Positions 8,890 through 20,409 of a DNA stretch of 64,000 bases are shown piece after piece. The position numbers were made by a program, and so were the translations under genes. Source of the DNA: an uncultured Pirellulaceae bacterium (GTDB lineage: Bacteria > Planctomycetota > Planctomycetia > Pirellulales > Pirellulaceae); the NCBI GenBank assembly GCA_938083195.1, contig CALKCK010000016.1, positions 1-64,000 of the forward strand, in the 5' to 3' direction. Under the pieces are notes generated by a model. It did not search any database and was not told the origin of the DNA. It saw only the letters and a list, made by a program, of their open reading frames with translations. The stretch's first letter is position 1. Every line of letters starts with the position of its first letter.

Positions 8890-10209
8890 ATGAGACTCAC
8901 GACATCAATCAAATCAAGCGTCCTGGGATGTTTAGTGGTTGCCGCTGCATGGTTGAGCTTCACCAACCAGGACACGCCCTCGGAATTGGAAATTAGCCAT
9001 TTCCAATTAACTCCCGCCGTCGCGGACACGAGCACTTTCGAAGACGGTCAAATCCAACTCTGCCAAGGTTATGACACCAATAACCCCGGACAGGTAGCTC
9101 GCCCGAGCATTGTCGCCGGCGTTAACAATGGCCAGTTCGGATTCGTTGCTCCCGCGACAACCCACACCATGCCAACCAGATCGCTTCAAGGCGTCGATCA
9201 ATTTACCCTCGGTCGCCAGGGCGCGGAGGCAAAATGGCAGGACAGCACCTGCGTACCGTGGGAGTCCATGGCGTATGGTGAATACATTGGCCCCTACCGT
9301 CGCCCAGCAATGGGAGAGTACCGTTTGCGTGTCAATGATGAATTAGAATTAGTATATTTACGCACCCGTCAAAAATCGCTAAGACCCTACCAACTATTTG
9401 TAGGAGACACGATCCGCATTTCATCAGCGATTGACCCGTCCTTAAACGCGGAAAGCCTGGTAATTCGCTCCGATGGTATGGTTTCACTTTCCCTAATTGG
9501 TCAAGTGATGGTAGCCGGCAAAACGGTTGAACAGCTTCAAAAAGAACTCGACCAACGGTATGAGGCCTGGGTCATTAATCCAGAAATGCTCGTACAACTC
9601 ATCAAAGGTGAAACTCCCTTAGAGGACATCATCAACTCAGTCGATGCGAGAGCGGGGCAGGGAGGAACGGGGCGTGCTGCAACGGTCTCTCCAGATGGTA
9701 CGATCCAGCTTCCAGGACTTGGAAGCATTCCAGCAATCGGATTGACCCTCGAGGAAATGGGAAGAGAAATCAACGCCCGCTACCAAGGGCGGCAAGGGGG
9801 AATCGAAGTCACGCCCATCCTTACCCAAAGGGCTCCCAGTTATATCTATGTCGCTGGTGAAGTCCCAACCTCCGGACGATTCGAAATGGTGGGACCAACC
9901 ACGGTTATGCAAGCAATCGCTCTCGCAGGCGGATTCAAGCCGGGCGGAAACGTTAGAGAAGTGGTTGTTTTCCGTCGCGATCAAGATTGGCGACTGACGG
10001 CAACCAAGCTAGATCTCAATGGCGCATTGCTGGGCAAACGCCCTCATCCGTCTGACGAAATTTGGCTTCGAGATTCAGATATTGTCCTGATTCCCAAAAA
10101 ACCAATCCAGCGAGTATCGGAATTTGTTGAGCTCTATCTCACCAACACGGTGTATAGCATCTATCCTCAGCAAGCCGTCTTCGACATTGACAATAATACG
10201 GGGTTCTAG
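8890..10209 (+). CDS. Wza-like polysaccharide export protein
   Basis: A 439-residue exported protein of the polysaccharide biosynthesis/export (OPX) family, which forms the outer-membrane/periplasmic channel for exopolysaccharide. After an N-terminal hydrophobic signal (residues about 8-24) comes the export domain (about 140-235, with VGDTIRI and IRSDGMVSLSLIGQV), a repeat of the same fold (about 255-310, SPDGTIQLPGLGSI), and an SLBB-like segment (about 318-385, VAGEVPTSGRFEMVGPTT). No lipobox cysteine is correctly placed. It is the second gene of a pair with the TPR gene; no glycosyltransferases or chain-length kinase lie nearby, so the rest of the pathway must be elsewhere. Confidence 0.9.
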   Translation: MRLTTSIKSSVLGCLVVAAAWLSFTNQDTPSELEISHFQLTPAVADTSTFEDGQIQLCQGYDTNNPGQVARPSIVAGVNNGQFGFVAPATTHTMPTRSLQGVDQFTLGRQGAEAKWQDSTCVPWESMAYGEYIGPYRRPAMGEYRLRVNDELELVYLRTRQKSLRPYQLFVGDTIRISSAIDPSLNAESLVIRSDGMVSLSLIGQVMVAGKTVEQLQKELDQRYEAWVINPEMLVQLIKGETPLEDIINSVDARAGQGGTGRAATVSPDGTIQLPGLGSIPAIGLTLEEMGREINARYQGRQGGIEVTPILTQRAPSYIYVAGEVPTSGRFEMVGPTTVMQAIALAGGFKPGGNVREVVVFRRDQDWRLTATKLDLNGALLGKRPHPSDEIWLRDSDIVLIPKKPIQRVSEFVELYLTNTVYSIYPQQAVFDIDNNTGF

Positions 10210-10283
10210 AGCGTTTTGGACAAACCGAAGTTTTCCTTCGGCGAATAGTCAAAAATGATACCCTCACACAAAACGACGTCCTG

Positions 10284-10319
10284 AATCGCTTGCGTTTAAT
10301 CAACGTAGGCGATTTTTTT
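10284..10319 (+). terminator. Intrinsic terminator of the export operon
   Basis: AATCGC (10284-10289) pairs with GCGATT (10309-10314), with a second inner stem CGTT/AACG, followed by a T-run to 10319. It lies 75 bases past the stop of the Wza-like gene. Confidence 0.75.
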
Positions 10320-10501
10320 ATGCGGCTTAGGTAATCTCCACAATTTGATCTCACCCCAATTAGCCTGATTCGATCACTCCCTCACTTAACTGGCTAAGCG
10401 ATGCCCAACGTAGGTGAGATCAAAAAATTAAAAATTGCGCTGCCATTAATTTGCATCCCGCTGAAATCGTCCCCATAATGATTTTTTGGGTTATCGATTT
10501 A

Positions 10502-11455
10502 ATGGCGACCGACATGGACTTAGGCCAACTCCGGTATTTTAATAAAATTGTCGAACACCGCAGTTTTACGCGCGCTGCCAAAGACTGCTCAGTATCCCAA
10601 CCCGCGCTTAGTCAACAAATTGCCAAACTTGAAAAAGAACTTGGGCAACCACTGTTTGAAAGACAGGGCCGTACCATTCGGATGACGCCGGCGGGCCAGG
10701 TCCTTCAAAATCACGCCCAAAAAATTCTCCAACTTGTTGAAGATGCCAAGCGACAAATAACCGACGACGGCCAATCTGGACAAATCTGCATTTCAGCCAC
10801 GCCAACCATCGCACCGTATTTTTTCCCAGAGCTTCTCAATGGGGTGACGTCTCAATTCCCCAAAGCAGATTTTTCGCTGGTTGAAACTAATTCCGATTCA
10901 TTAATTCAACTCTGTTTGAAAGGCGACTTGGATGTGGGGGTGCTCGCCATCTCTCCCCTGGTGAAACAATCTGCAAACTATCTCTCATTCGAAACACTCC
11001 TCGAGGAAGAACTTTTGCTGGCGATTCCCGCCCAACATCCCCTTTGTAGAAAATCAAGAATTCATTTGAAAGATTTAGCCCTAGACAACTTCCTCATGTT
11101 GCCGGCCAATCACAGCTTAACTTCGACGCTGGATAACTTTTTCCACCGCAAAAAATTCCACCCCGGATCCATCACCCGCGTCCAGCAACTCGCCACACTG
11201 CAATCCATGATCACCTCAGGTTACGGTGTTTCCCTGGTTCCAAAAATGGCTGCCAGGGATGATTCTAATAAAATCGTGTATCGTTCCCTTAGTGGCGATC
11301 AACCTCGTCGAGAAATAGCTTTGTGCTGGAATTCAAAACGCTACCAAAGTGAATTACTATCCAATTTCCTTAAGGCTCTCATCGAGTTTGCAGGAAATCA
11401 ATTCAGCTCTGCCGACACAGCGCCCGTTGAGCCGCTGGTGAATGCCAAAGTCTAG
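10502..11455 (+). CDS. LysR-family transcriptional regulator (OxyR-like, no redox cysteines)
   Basis: A 317-residue LysR regulator. The winged helix-turn-helix occupies roughly residues 8-68 (LRYFNKIVEHRSFTRAAKDC, SQPALSQQIAKLEKELG). The effector-binding domain has the OxyR/CysB layout (about 95-300). In OxyR two cysteines form the peroxide switch in the GHCLRDQ region; the equivalent segment here reads LPANHSLTSTLDNF and has none, so peroxide sensing by that disulfide is unlikely. The start at 10502 precedes a short MATDM leader; 10514 is equally possible. It stands alone between a terminator and a convergent gene, so its target is not evident from context. Confidence 0.9.
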   Translation: MATDMDLGQLRYFNKIVEHRSFTRAAKDCSVSQPALSQQIAKLEKELGQPLFERQGRTIRMTPAGQVLQNHAQKILQLVEDAKRQITDDGQSGQICISATPTIAPYFFPELLNGVTSQFPKADFSLVETNSDSLIQLCLKGDLDVGVLAISPLVKQSANYLSFETLLEEELLLAIPAQHPLCRKSRIHLKDLALDNFLMLPANHSLTSTLDNFFHRKKFHPGSITRVQQLATLQSMITSGYGVSLVPKMAARDDSNKIVYRSLSGDQPRREIALCWNSKRYQSELLSNFLKALIEFAGNQFSSADTAPVEPLVNAKV

Positions 11456-11514
11456 ACCACCACGATCTGATTCTTGATTCCCCAAACGACCCGAGTTCCA
11501 AAGACAACTCAGAA

Positions 11515-13068
11515 TTAGTCGTCGGAGATTAGAAAGTTAGCTTGCGTTTGAATTTGGGAAATTGGCACGTCGATATCCACAACAATGCCGCTTCGATCAA
11601 TCAACATCGCTCGCGGAAGTACATCTGTGGGGCATTGCTCCCAAACTCGATTTGCGCCCTTTTTCTGAATGTCCCCATTCCCAAAAATTACTCCAGAGGC
11701 CGCAGACAGGTCTGCCAGCAATTCGATGTCTAACTTTTCATCAACTGAAATTGCCAGCAATTTACCTCCACGTCGCCGCCACGATTTCGTATTTTCACAA
11801 GTTTGAAGTAGGCCCCTGATAGAATCCTTATCTTCTTGCGACCACAGTAACAGAATGACAACACGACCGGTCAAACTCGCAAGATCAACCGGATTTTGAT
11901 TGTAATGAACTTGATCCAAATCAATTTTTACATTGACCAAATTCAATCGAGTCAGCCCATCCTGACCCAAGCGGATGGGGTTCTTCGAAAACAGTTCGCC
12001 CTCCGCCCCGGTTAACCGTTGATTCACTTCAGACAGAGACCGATAGATTGCCGCTGCGGCTTCATAGTACGCCTGCTGCTCGAGCCAACGAGCAACTTGA
12101 TCGACATCTTCAATCACCCATGAGTTACATCGATCGTCCTGCAACAACTGCTGCGACAATCGAACGAGATTTCCATTTCCTTCAACACCATTAATCCAGC
12201 GATTATTGAAAGCCTCCTGATAACCTGAAACTGAGATCATCAAATTTCCTTGAAGGAGATTTAGCATTTTTCTGATCGATTTTGTATTGAGATCTCGCGT
12301 CTGTTCATCGAGGTGTCCGACAATTAAAACTGCGTCGTCAATTTCCTTTTCAATATAATAATTAAGAACTTGTTGAATCGTCGCAATCACGAAAGGGTCA
12401 TCGGGAAACTTGCGTATCAAATTCATCATGGTTTCACAAACGACTTCTACACTGCTCGATTGCCCAACCTTTAGCCTCTCGAAAGCAAGCTGTTTAAACT
12501 GTGCTAAACTGGCGACTCGCGCAATTCGCGGATTGGAATCAATTAGAAAAGTACTAGCGAAAACTTTTAGATCTTCAGTCGCATCCGGACCACTCAAATC
12601 TTTGGAAAACCCCAGGCCATAAATAACGGTCAACGCTCCGATCTTCGCCTCGATTGCAAACTCCCGATTTTTCTCGGTGAGTTTCCTTGTCAACAACTCA
12701 TCTGCCACCGCGATTTTTTGACGACATTTCTTTTCAATCTCAAATTTAGAAGGGGCTTGGATATCTGCCCGACCCAGTTCGACCAGCATCGCGCTCAGGT
12801 CTTCGATTGAACTCAATTCCACCACACGGCCAAATCGATCAGTTTTCAGAGGGGAGGCCGGGGCGGTAGGTGCGACAGAAGGTTTGGTCACCATCTCTTG
12901 CGTCCCCGAGGGGAACAATTGACTCAAAACCAACAAACCCAAAAGAATAGTGGTCACGACACCAAAAACAAAAGAGGGAAGGTAAACGCCTGCCTCAGCT
13001 ACGGTTTTTTCATCAGAAAAACCTGCATTGCTCTTCTTAGAGCGACCTTCTCGCGTGCCCCATTTCAT
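11515..13068 (-). CDS. Membrane-anchored thioredoxin-fold protein lacking CXXC
   Basis: A 517-residue protein with a cytoplasmic N-terminus, one membrane helix (residues about 28-52), a long helical region to about 370, and a C-terminal TlpA/AhpC-like thioredoxin fold (about 375-510). Where redox-active members have WCxxC this one has WSQEDKD, so thiol chemistry is not expected; the fold may bind a partner instead. Start is set at 13068 (MKWGTREGRS), with GGGA upstream; the frame extends to 13194 but that leader looks non-coding. It is 238 bases downstream of the DUF1844 gene and convergent with the LysR gene. Function unknown. Confidence 0.7.
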   Translation of the reverse strand: MKWGTREGRSKKSNAGFSDEKTVAEAGVYLPSFVFGVVTTILLGLLVLSQLFPSGTQEMVTKPSVAPTAPASPLKTDRFGRVVELSSIEDLSAMLVELGRADIQAPSKFEIEKKCRQKIAVADELLTRKLTEKNREFAIEAKIGALTVIYGLGFSKDLSGPDATEDLKVFASTFLIDSNPRIARVASLAQFKQLAFERLKVGQSSSVEVVCETMMNLIRKFPDDPFVIATIQQVLNYYIEKEIDDAVLIVGHLDEQTRDLNTKSIRKMLNLLQGNLMISVSGYQEAFNNRWINGVEGNGNLVRLSQQLLQDDRCNSWVIEDVDQVARWLEQQAYYEAAAAIYRSLSEVNQRLTGAEGELFSKNPIRLGQDGLTRLNLVNVKIDLDQVHYNQNPVDLASLTGRVVILLLWSQEDKDSIRGLLQTCENTKSWRRRGGKLLAISVDEKLDIELLADLSAASGVIFGNGDIQKKGANRVWEQCPTDVLPRAMLIDRSGIVVDIDVPISQIQTQANFLISDD

Positions 13069-13306
13069 TCTGATTCCCAAGCCATCTCGATATTGACCCT
13101 CAAGTCGAACCCAACAAACCCTCACACCGTCGGCGCGAGGTTGATCTTTAGCGACCTTTGCGTTCAGTATGCTTAAAACGCAGGGAACATTCAATCAAAA
13201 TCGAAAGGCGGATTCAACGTCCATTCACCGAAGACGACGCAAAAACACTTGTTTTGCGTTGTCTTCGTCGCAAATGGATTTATTCCAATCAACAGAATCG
13301 ACTGGA

Positions 13307-13747
13307 TCAGGGCAATTCAATGGAAGATTTCGGAGCCGCTTCGCCATCGGTGCCCGCTGAGGCTTGTTCCGATGAAACGAAAATCATCCGCAATTGATGC
13401 AGGCCATCACGCAAATGATTCGCTTCTTCCTCAGTGAGATTGCCCTGCGTTTTTTCCTGAAGCATTCCCAAAAGATCAATGAAATGCTTCGCCATTGGAA
13501 GATTAACACTCGGTTGCCCGGTCATTGGATCCGGAATCAAGCCCATCGCCGCCATCGCTTGGGTTGCCAAGGTGGACATCAACACCATGAATGAAGCTGG
13601 AGGCAAGGCATGCTCTTCCGCTTCACCTTCAGATTCAGGCTCGCTACCAGAATCCTTCAATTCCTCTTTTTCTCGCTCAACTTGCGACTTCCAATCATCA
13701 TCGACAATGATTTTGGGCTCTTCACCCGAACCGGTTTCTTCCGACAT
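13307..13747 (-). CDS. DUF1844 protein
   Basis: A 146-residue protein with an acidic, disordered N-terminus (to about 48) and the DUF1844 core (about 50-125): ASFMVLMSTLATQAMAAMGL, then a proline/asparagine turn and HFIDLLGMLQEKT-type helices with GNLTEEE. The family is small, widespread and of unknown function, often encoded near translation or nucleotide genes. Here it follows pyrG by 51 bases on the same strand, so co-transcription with pyrG is likely. Confidence 0.85.
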   Translation of the reverse strand: MSEETGSGEEPKIIVDDDWKSQVEREKEELKDSGSEPESEGEAEEHALPPASFMVLMSTLATQAMAAMGLIPDPMTGQPSVNLPMAKHFIDLLGMLQEKTQGNLTEEEANHLRDGLHQLRMIFVSSEQASAGTDGEAAPKSSIELP

Positions 13748-13798
13748 CGATGGTTCCTTTGATTTAATTCAGAATTAATGTTTTGTTTAAAAACGCGT

Positions 13799-15562
<1,764 letters not shown>

Positions 15563-15567
15563 CTATC

Positions 15568-16320
15568 TTAGCAATTGGAATGCCGTCTGACAAACGACTG
15601 GTAATCCTCGAGCGTATCGATTCCCGCAATCGGATGATCTATTACCCCCACCAGTATTTTATGACCGTTCGACAAAATCCGCAGTTGTTCGAGTGACTCC
15701 GCCTTTTCGATCGACGTCGGTGATAATTTGGGAATCTTCTGCAAAAATCCCCGGCGATAACAATAAAGCCCCACATGCTGGAAAAACAAAGCCGGCTCCG
15801 AAGTTAAATAGCCATCGCTCCATTCCCTCGGATGCGGGATAACACTGCGGCTAAAGTAGATCGCATGCATTTGATGATCAAAAACGACTTTGACACAATT
15901 GGGATCCTCAAGCGTTTCCCGACTTCGAATGGGGGTCGCTAAGGTAGCCATTGGAATCTCAGGATTTCGATCTAGCAGTTGAATTGCTTGGTCGATTGCG
16001 GCAGCTGCAATCTCCGGCTCGTCTCCCTGAACATTGACAATCACGTCGAAATCAGGGAGTGATGCAGCCACCTCGGCTACGCGGTCGGTTCCGCAAACAT
16101 GACTGGGGTTGGTTAAAATCACCTCGCCGCCAAATTGATTCACCTCATCGACAATCTCAAGATCATCGGCAGCAACGATAACTCGTTCCGCCAAAGTGCT
16201 CTTGGCAGCCGATTCATAGGTGTGCTGCAAAACCGTTTTCCCGGTCTCCTTGAGCAATAATTTGCGTGATAATCGGGTAGAGGCCAATCTTGCCGGAATG
16301 ACAATTGCAGACTTCGCCAT
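15568..16320 (-). CDS. kdsB: 3-deoxy-manno-octulosonate cytidylyltransferase
   Basis: Activates Kdo as CMP-Kdo for lipopolysaccharide inner-core synthesis; cytoplasmic. The 250 residues carry the full family signature: IPARLASTRL at 8-17, NVQGDEPEI at about 95-103, DPNCVKVVFD, YFSRSVIPHPR, HVGLYCYRRGFL and EKAESLEQLRIL. Length matches the family. Its presence implies Kdo-containing lipid A in this organism. It is 140 bases upstream of pyrG on the same strand. Confidence 0.95.
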   Translation of the reverse strand: MAKSAIVIPARLASTRLSRKLLLKETGKTVLQHTYESAAKSTLAERVIVAADDLEIVDEVNQFGGEVILTNPSHVCGTDRVAEVAASLPDFDVIVNVQGDEPEIAAAAIDQAIQLLDRNPEIPMATLATPIRSRETLEDPNCVKVVFDHQMHAIYFSRSVIPHPREWSDGYLTSEPALFFQHVGLYCYRRGFLQKIPKLSPTSIEKAESLEQLRILSNGHKILVGVIDHPIAGIDTLEDYQSFVRRHSNC

Positions 16321-16815
16321 TAAATATCTCCTTGTCGGTGTGCCCCGATGTTAACTCTCTCAGATCAGATTACCACTCCCGACTGCCAAGCCGTTTTGAG
16401 CCGCAGCCAATCCCTTTGAACGAAAAAGCAACCTCAACCCTATTTTCGGGCTTGCGGTTTCGATTCGCCGAACCGGTGATCGAAAGCCTGCTCCACCTTA
16501 AAGGAATTCAGATTTTTACCTCGCAATTCGTTCAATTCGTAAGGTTTAGACCCAAAATCACTTCTGTTCCAGAGAGATATTTTGAGCGTTAACAATCCAG
16601 TTGCAAATCAGTTAAAATAGGGCGAGCAATTCATTGCAAACCACCTAGATTGGATATTTACTCAAAAACGTTCAATACCGTCATTTAGCCCGAGTCTATC
16701 TACAGATATACTTGGGGTTGAGTCGATCAAACTCGGAATCCTCGGATATTTGATCGAAAGCATAACCTTCAGCCAAGGCCATGAAAATCGCATCGGCCGC
16801 GCGTGAACCGAAAAC
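16321..16815. other. Divergent gap between kdsB and sdhCAB
   Basis: About 495 bases with no convincing gene. It must hold promoters for both sides; the best plus-strand candidate is listed separately at 16684-16712. Confidence 0.5.
16684..16712 (+). promoter_or_regulatory. Candidate sigma-70-type promoter for sdhCAB
   Basis: TTTAGC and TATACT are separated by exactly 17 bases, about 100 bases upstream of sdhC. Each hexamer matches four or five of the six consensus positions. Found by eye only; planctomycete promoters are poorly defined. Confidence 0.3.
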
Positions 16816-17550
16816 ATGAATCGTATTCAAACGCTGTATAAGAGTATTATCGGCAAGAAAGTCATCGCGGCCGTCACTGGCCTGATCCTTTTTGGCTTCT
16901 TGCTAGGACACGTCGCAGGAAATTTAAAGGTCTTTACCGGTAAAAATGCGGAAGGCATCCCCCATATTGATGAGTACGGACAATTCCTCAAAGTTGCCGG
17001 GGAACCCCTGTTGCCTGCTGGAGCTTTGCTTTGGGGTGCCCGCCTAGTCCTTTTGACCTCTGTGATTTTACACATTACGGTCGTCGTCCAACTTGCAATG
17101 CTCAGTGCCGAAGCTCGTCCGGTTTCTTATGTTAAAAGTAAAAAGAAGGCGGCGTCGCTCCCAGCATTGTGGATGATGTTTTCTGGTTCTCTGATCGCCG
17201 GTTTCATCGTGTTCCACATCCTGCATTTTACCACAGGAACCATTCAACTTGGGGCATTCGAACACGGCTACGTTTACAACAATCTAAGAAGTTCATTCTC
17301 CAATCCGTTTGTCGCCGGCGGCTACATTTTTGTAATGCTCGTCATTGGAGTTCACTTGAACCACGGTGTTTGGAGCATGTTCCAAACGCTTGGCATCGAC
17401 AATCCAGACCGCAACCAATTCCTTCGAACCGCGTCGACGGCCGTGACCATGGCAATCATCCTCGGCTTCATTGCGGTACCCGCTTCATTCTTGTTTGGAC
17501 TGATGCCGGAGGCAGCGAATTACGCCCACGAGTTGTTGACCGGCCACTAA
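16816..17550 (+). CDS. sdhC: Succinate dehydrogenase cytochrome b subunit (B-type)
   Basis: Membrane anchor of succinate dehydrogenase, passing electrons to quinone through heme b. At 244 residues with five hydrophobic segments (clearest about 15-35, 75-98, 115-140, 165-185, 205-228) and conserved histidines in several of them, it fits the single-polypeptide, di-heme B-type anchor (as in Bacillus and Campylobacterota) and not the SdhC/SdhD pair of type A or C enzymes. No sdhD is present, in agreement. It is first in the operon, 75 bases before sdhA. Confidence 0.9.
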   Translation: MNRIQTLYKSIIGKKVIAAVTGLILFGFLLGHVAGNLKVFTGKNAEGIPHIDEYGQFLKVAGEPLLPAGALLWGARLVLLTSVILHITVVVQLAMLSAEARPVSYVKSKKKAASLPALWMMFSGSLIAGFIVFHILHFTTGTIQLGAFEHGYVYNNLRSSFSNPFVAGGYIFVMLVIGVHLNHGVWSMFQTLGIDNPDRNQFLRTASTAVTMAIILGFIAVPASFLFGLMPEAANYAHELLTGH

Positions 17551-17625
17551 GTCCGCCATTCAAGTGTTTCGATACGCGTTCCCAAAACCGACACCGAATC
17601 AAACCGTTTTTAAAAGTTAAATAAT

Positions 17626-19548
17626 ATGCTGACGCTCGACTCAAAAATTCCGGTCGCCCCGATCGAAGATGCCTGGACTTTTCATAAAAACAACAACCTT
17701 AGATTGGTTGGTCCAAAGAACCGCCCCAAATACAAAGTCATCGTGGTTGGAAGCGGCCTCGCGGGTGCGTCTGCGGCGGCGTCGATGGGAGCCATGGGCT
17801 ACAATGTAGAATGTTTCTGTTTCCAGGATTCTCCTCGTCGCGCCCACAGTATCGCGGCCCAAGGTGGTATCAACGCATCGAAAAATTATCGCAACGACGG
17901 TGATTCGACTTGGCGTTTGTTTTACGACACGCAGAAAGGTGGCGACTACCGAGCCCGTGAGAAGAACGTCTACCGCTTGGCTGAGCTAAGCACCTCCATC
18001 ATTGACCAAGCAGTTTCTCAGGGCGTTCCCTTTGCACGGGAATACGGCGGAAAACTTGCCAACCGCTCCTTCGGTGGCGTGCTCGTAGAGCGAACCTTTT
18101 ATTGCCGAGGCGAAACGGGACAACAATTGCTGCTCGGTGCTTACTCGGCGTTGGAAGAGCAAATTGCGGCAAAAAAAGTAAAGATGCACACCCGCCATGA
18201 GATGCTCGACCTCGTCGTTGTCGACGGCCGCTCACGCGGGATCGTGGTTCGTAATTTGGAGACCGGCGAGATCACTTCTCATGCCGCCGATGCGGTTGTC
18301 CTCGCCACTGGTGGCTATGGAAACGTCTTCTATCTCTCCACCAATGCCAAAGGCTGCAACGTCACCGCGAACTTCCGGGCCTACCGCAAGGGTGCTGGCT
18401 TCGCCAACCCTTGCTTTACCCAAATCCATCCGACCTCCATCCCTGCCTCCGGCGACTATCAGTCAAAGCTCACCCTGATGAGCGAATCGCTTCGCAATGA
18501 CGGGCGAATCTGGGTACCGCGTGATGCCGACGAAAAACGGGATCCAAGAAATATCCCCGAAGAAGACAGATACTACTACTTGGAAGAACGCTACCCTCGC
18601 TTTGGAAATCTCGTTCCTCGCGACGTGGCTGCTCGAAACGCCAAAGATGTTTGCGACCAAGGACTAGGTGTCGGACCAACTGGTTACGGCGTCTATCTCG
18701 ATTTCGCAGCGGCGATTGAAGAAAAAGGCATCGATGCCGTCAAATCGAAATACGCCAACCTATTTGAGATGTATCAGCGAATTACCGATGATGACCCGGT
18801 CGAGACTCCAATGAGAATTTATCCGGCGGTACATTATACGATGGGAGGGCTCTGGGTCGATTACAATCTTATGACCAACGTTCCCGGTTTGTATGCGATC
18901 GGCGAATCGAATTTCGCAGACCACGGTGCCAATCGCTTGGGAGCCAGCTCGCTCATGCAGTGCCTCGCCGACGGCTACTTCATCATTCCCGTAACAATCG
19001 GTGACTTCCTCAGCCGTCACGAGTCCGGGGAAATCACGACAGACCACCCAGCATTCAAAGAGACAGAAGCGGCAGTCAAAGACCGCGTTAATAAGCTATT
19101 GGCAGTTAAAGGGACGCGGACCGCACAGTCCTTCCATAGAGAGCTTGGAAAGATCATGTGGGAACACTGTGGTATTTCGAGAAACAGAGAGTCACTTGAA
19201 GAAGGGCTCAGGAAGATCCCAGCACTCCGCGAGGAATTCTGGCGAGACTTGAAACTGCCAGGAAATCCAAAAGAACTCAACCAATCGCTCGAGCATGCCG
19301 GACGTGTTCTCGACTTCCTCGATTTTGGGGAATTAATGTGTCGCGATGCGTTGTTGCGAGATGAGTCATGTGGTTGCCATTTTCGGGAGGAACATCAAAC
19401 TCCCGAAGGTGAAGCCGAACGAAACGATGAAGACTACGCTTTCGTCTCTGTATTTGAATACAAAGGCGAGGGAACTGAACCCGAGTTGAACAAGGAAGCA
19501 CTGTCCTTCGACGCCTTGCCGTTGGCAGCCAGGAATTACAAAACATGA
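17626..19548 (+). CDS. sdhA: Succinate dehydrogenase flavoprotein subunit
   Basis: Oxidises succinate to fumarate (TCA cycle, respiratory complex II), carrying covalent FAD. The 640 residues show the dinucleotide fold [14 protein letters not shown] at about 40-54, the flavin-attachment region [12 protein letters not shown], the substrate loop [12 protein letters not shown], and [13 protein letters not shown] with the catalytic arginine area. The wide spacing and the C-terminal Cys/His-rich end ([13 protein letters not shown]) are those of the B-type/fumarate reductase-like branch. Its stop overlaps the sdhB start (ATGA at 19545-19548). Confidence 0.95.
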   Translation: MLTLDSKIPVAPIEDAWTFHKNNNLRLVGPKNRPKYKVIVVGSGLAGASAAASMGAMGYNVECFCFQDSPRRAHSIAAQGGINASKNYRNDGDSTWRLFYDTQKGGDYRAREKNVYRLAELSTSIIDQAVSQGVPFAREYGGKLANRSFGGVLVERTFYCRGETGQQLLLGAYSALEEQIAAKKVKMHTRHEMLDLVVVDGRSRGIVVRNLETGEITSHAADAVVLATGGYGNVFYLSTNAKGCNVTANFRAYRKGAGFANPCFTQIHPTSIPASGDYQSKLTLMSESLRNDGRIWVPRDADEKRDPRNIPEEDRYYYLEERYPRFGNLVPRDVAARNAKDVCDQGLGVGPTGYGVYLDFAAAIEEKGIDAVKSKYANLFEMYQRITDDDPVETPMRIYPAVHYTMGGLWVDYNLMTNVPGLYAIGESNFADHGANRLGASSLMQCLADGYFIIPVTIGDFLSRHESGEITTDHPAFKETEAAVKDRVNKLLAVKGTRTAQSFHRELGKIMWEHCGISRNRESLEEGLRKIPALREEFWRDLKLPGNPKELNQSLEHAGRVLDFLDFGELMCRDALLRDESCGCHFREEHQTPEGEAERNDEDYAFVSVFEYKGEGTEPELNKEALSFDALPLAARNYKT

Positions 19549-20321
19549 GAATTAAACTACACGTTTGGCGCCAATCTTCTCGCTCCGACAAAGGGCATAT
19601 GGAAACATATGAACTCGACAATGTTGTCGCAGAGATGTCATTCCTTGAGATGATGGACACGCTCAATGAGAAATTAACCGTTGAAGGAAAAGAACCGGTC
19701 GCTTTTGATCACGATTGCCGTGAGGGCGTTTGCGGCATGTGTTCGATGGTGATCAATGGCGAGGCGCACGGCCCGAAATCGAAGACGACGACCTGCCAAC
19801 TTTACATGCGTCACTTTGACGACGGTGCTGAGATTTTCATCGAACCCTGGAGAGCCAGCGCGTTCCCAGTCGTACGAGATCTCGTCGTTGACCGTTCTGC
19901 ATTCGATCGCATCATTCAAGCGGGCGGTTACGTCAGTAATCACTCAGGCCCCAAGCCTGACCCTAACTCAATTCCAATCGAACCCAGCGTCGCTGAGACA
20001 GCGCTTGATGCGGCGACTTGCATTGGGTGTGGTGCTTGCGTTGCCGCCTGTCCCAACGGCTCTGCGATGCTCTTTACCTCCGCGAAAGCCTCTCACCTTG
20101 GGATGTTGCCACAGGGGCAACCCGAGCGATTCGATCGAGCCAAATCGATGGTTTCACAAATGGAATCAGAAGGTTTTGGTTCTTGTAGAAACTATGCTGA
20201 ATGCGAAGCCCAGTGCCCGAAGGGAATCAGTATCGCCTTCATTGGAAGACTCAATTCAGATTTCCTGAAAGCCTCGCTAGTCGAACCGATCGACCGTCGC
20301 GGCGACATGAAAGCTCAATAA
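19545..20321 (+). CDS. sdhB: Succinate dehydrogenase iron-sulfur subunit
   Basis: Carries electrons from FAD to the membrane subunit. In 258 residues it has the plant-type [2Fe-2S] motif (CREGVCGMC with a distal cysteine near residue 84), then [12 protein letters not shown] for the [4Fe-4S] centre and [14 protein letters not shown] for the third centre. The start overlaps the sdhA stop, so translation is probably coupled. A strong terminator follows. Confidence 0.95.
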   Translation: MRIKLHVWRQSSRSDKGHMETYELDNVVAEMSFLEMMDTLNEKLTVEGKEPVAFDHDCREGVCGMCSMVINGEAHGPKSKTTTCQLYMRHFDDGAEIFIEPWRASAFPVVRDLVVDRSAFDRIIQAGGYVSNHSGPKPDPNSIPIEPSVAETALDAATCIGCGACVAACPNGSAMLFTSAKASHLGMLPQGQPERFDRAKSMVSQMESEGFGSCRNYAECEAQCPKGISIAFIGRLNSDFLKASLVEPIDRRGDMKAQ

Positions 20322-20366
20322 GACAATTTGGAGATGCAGCTGTCATCCCAGAAAATCTAACCAAAC

Positions 20367-20394
20367 CCAACCGCTTAACCGGTTGGTTTTTTTT
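20367..20394 (+). terminator. Intrinsic terminator of sdhCAB
   Basis: Seven-bp stem CCAACCG/CGGTTGG (20367-20373 with 20380-20386) followed by eight Ts. It ends the sdh operon 45 bases after sdhB. Confidence 0.85.
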
Positions 20395-20409
20395 ATGGAC
20401 TAGGCGAGT

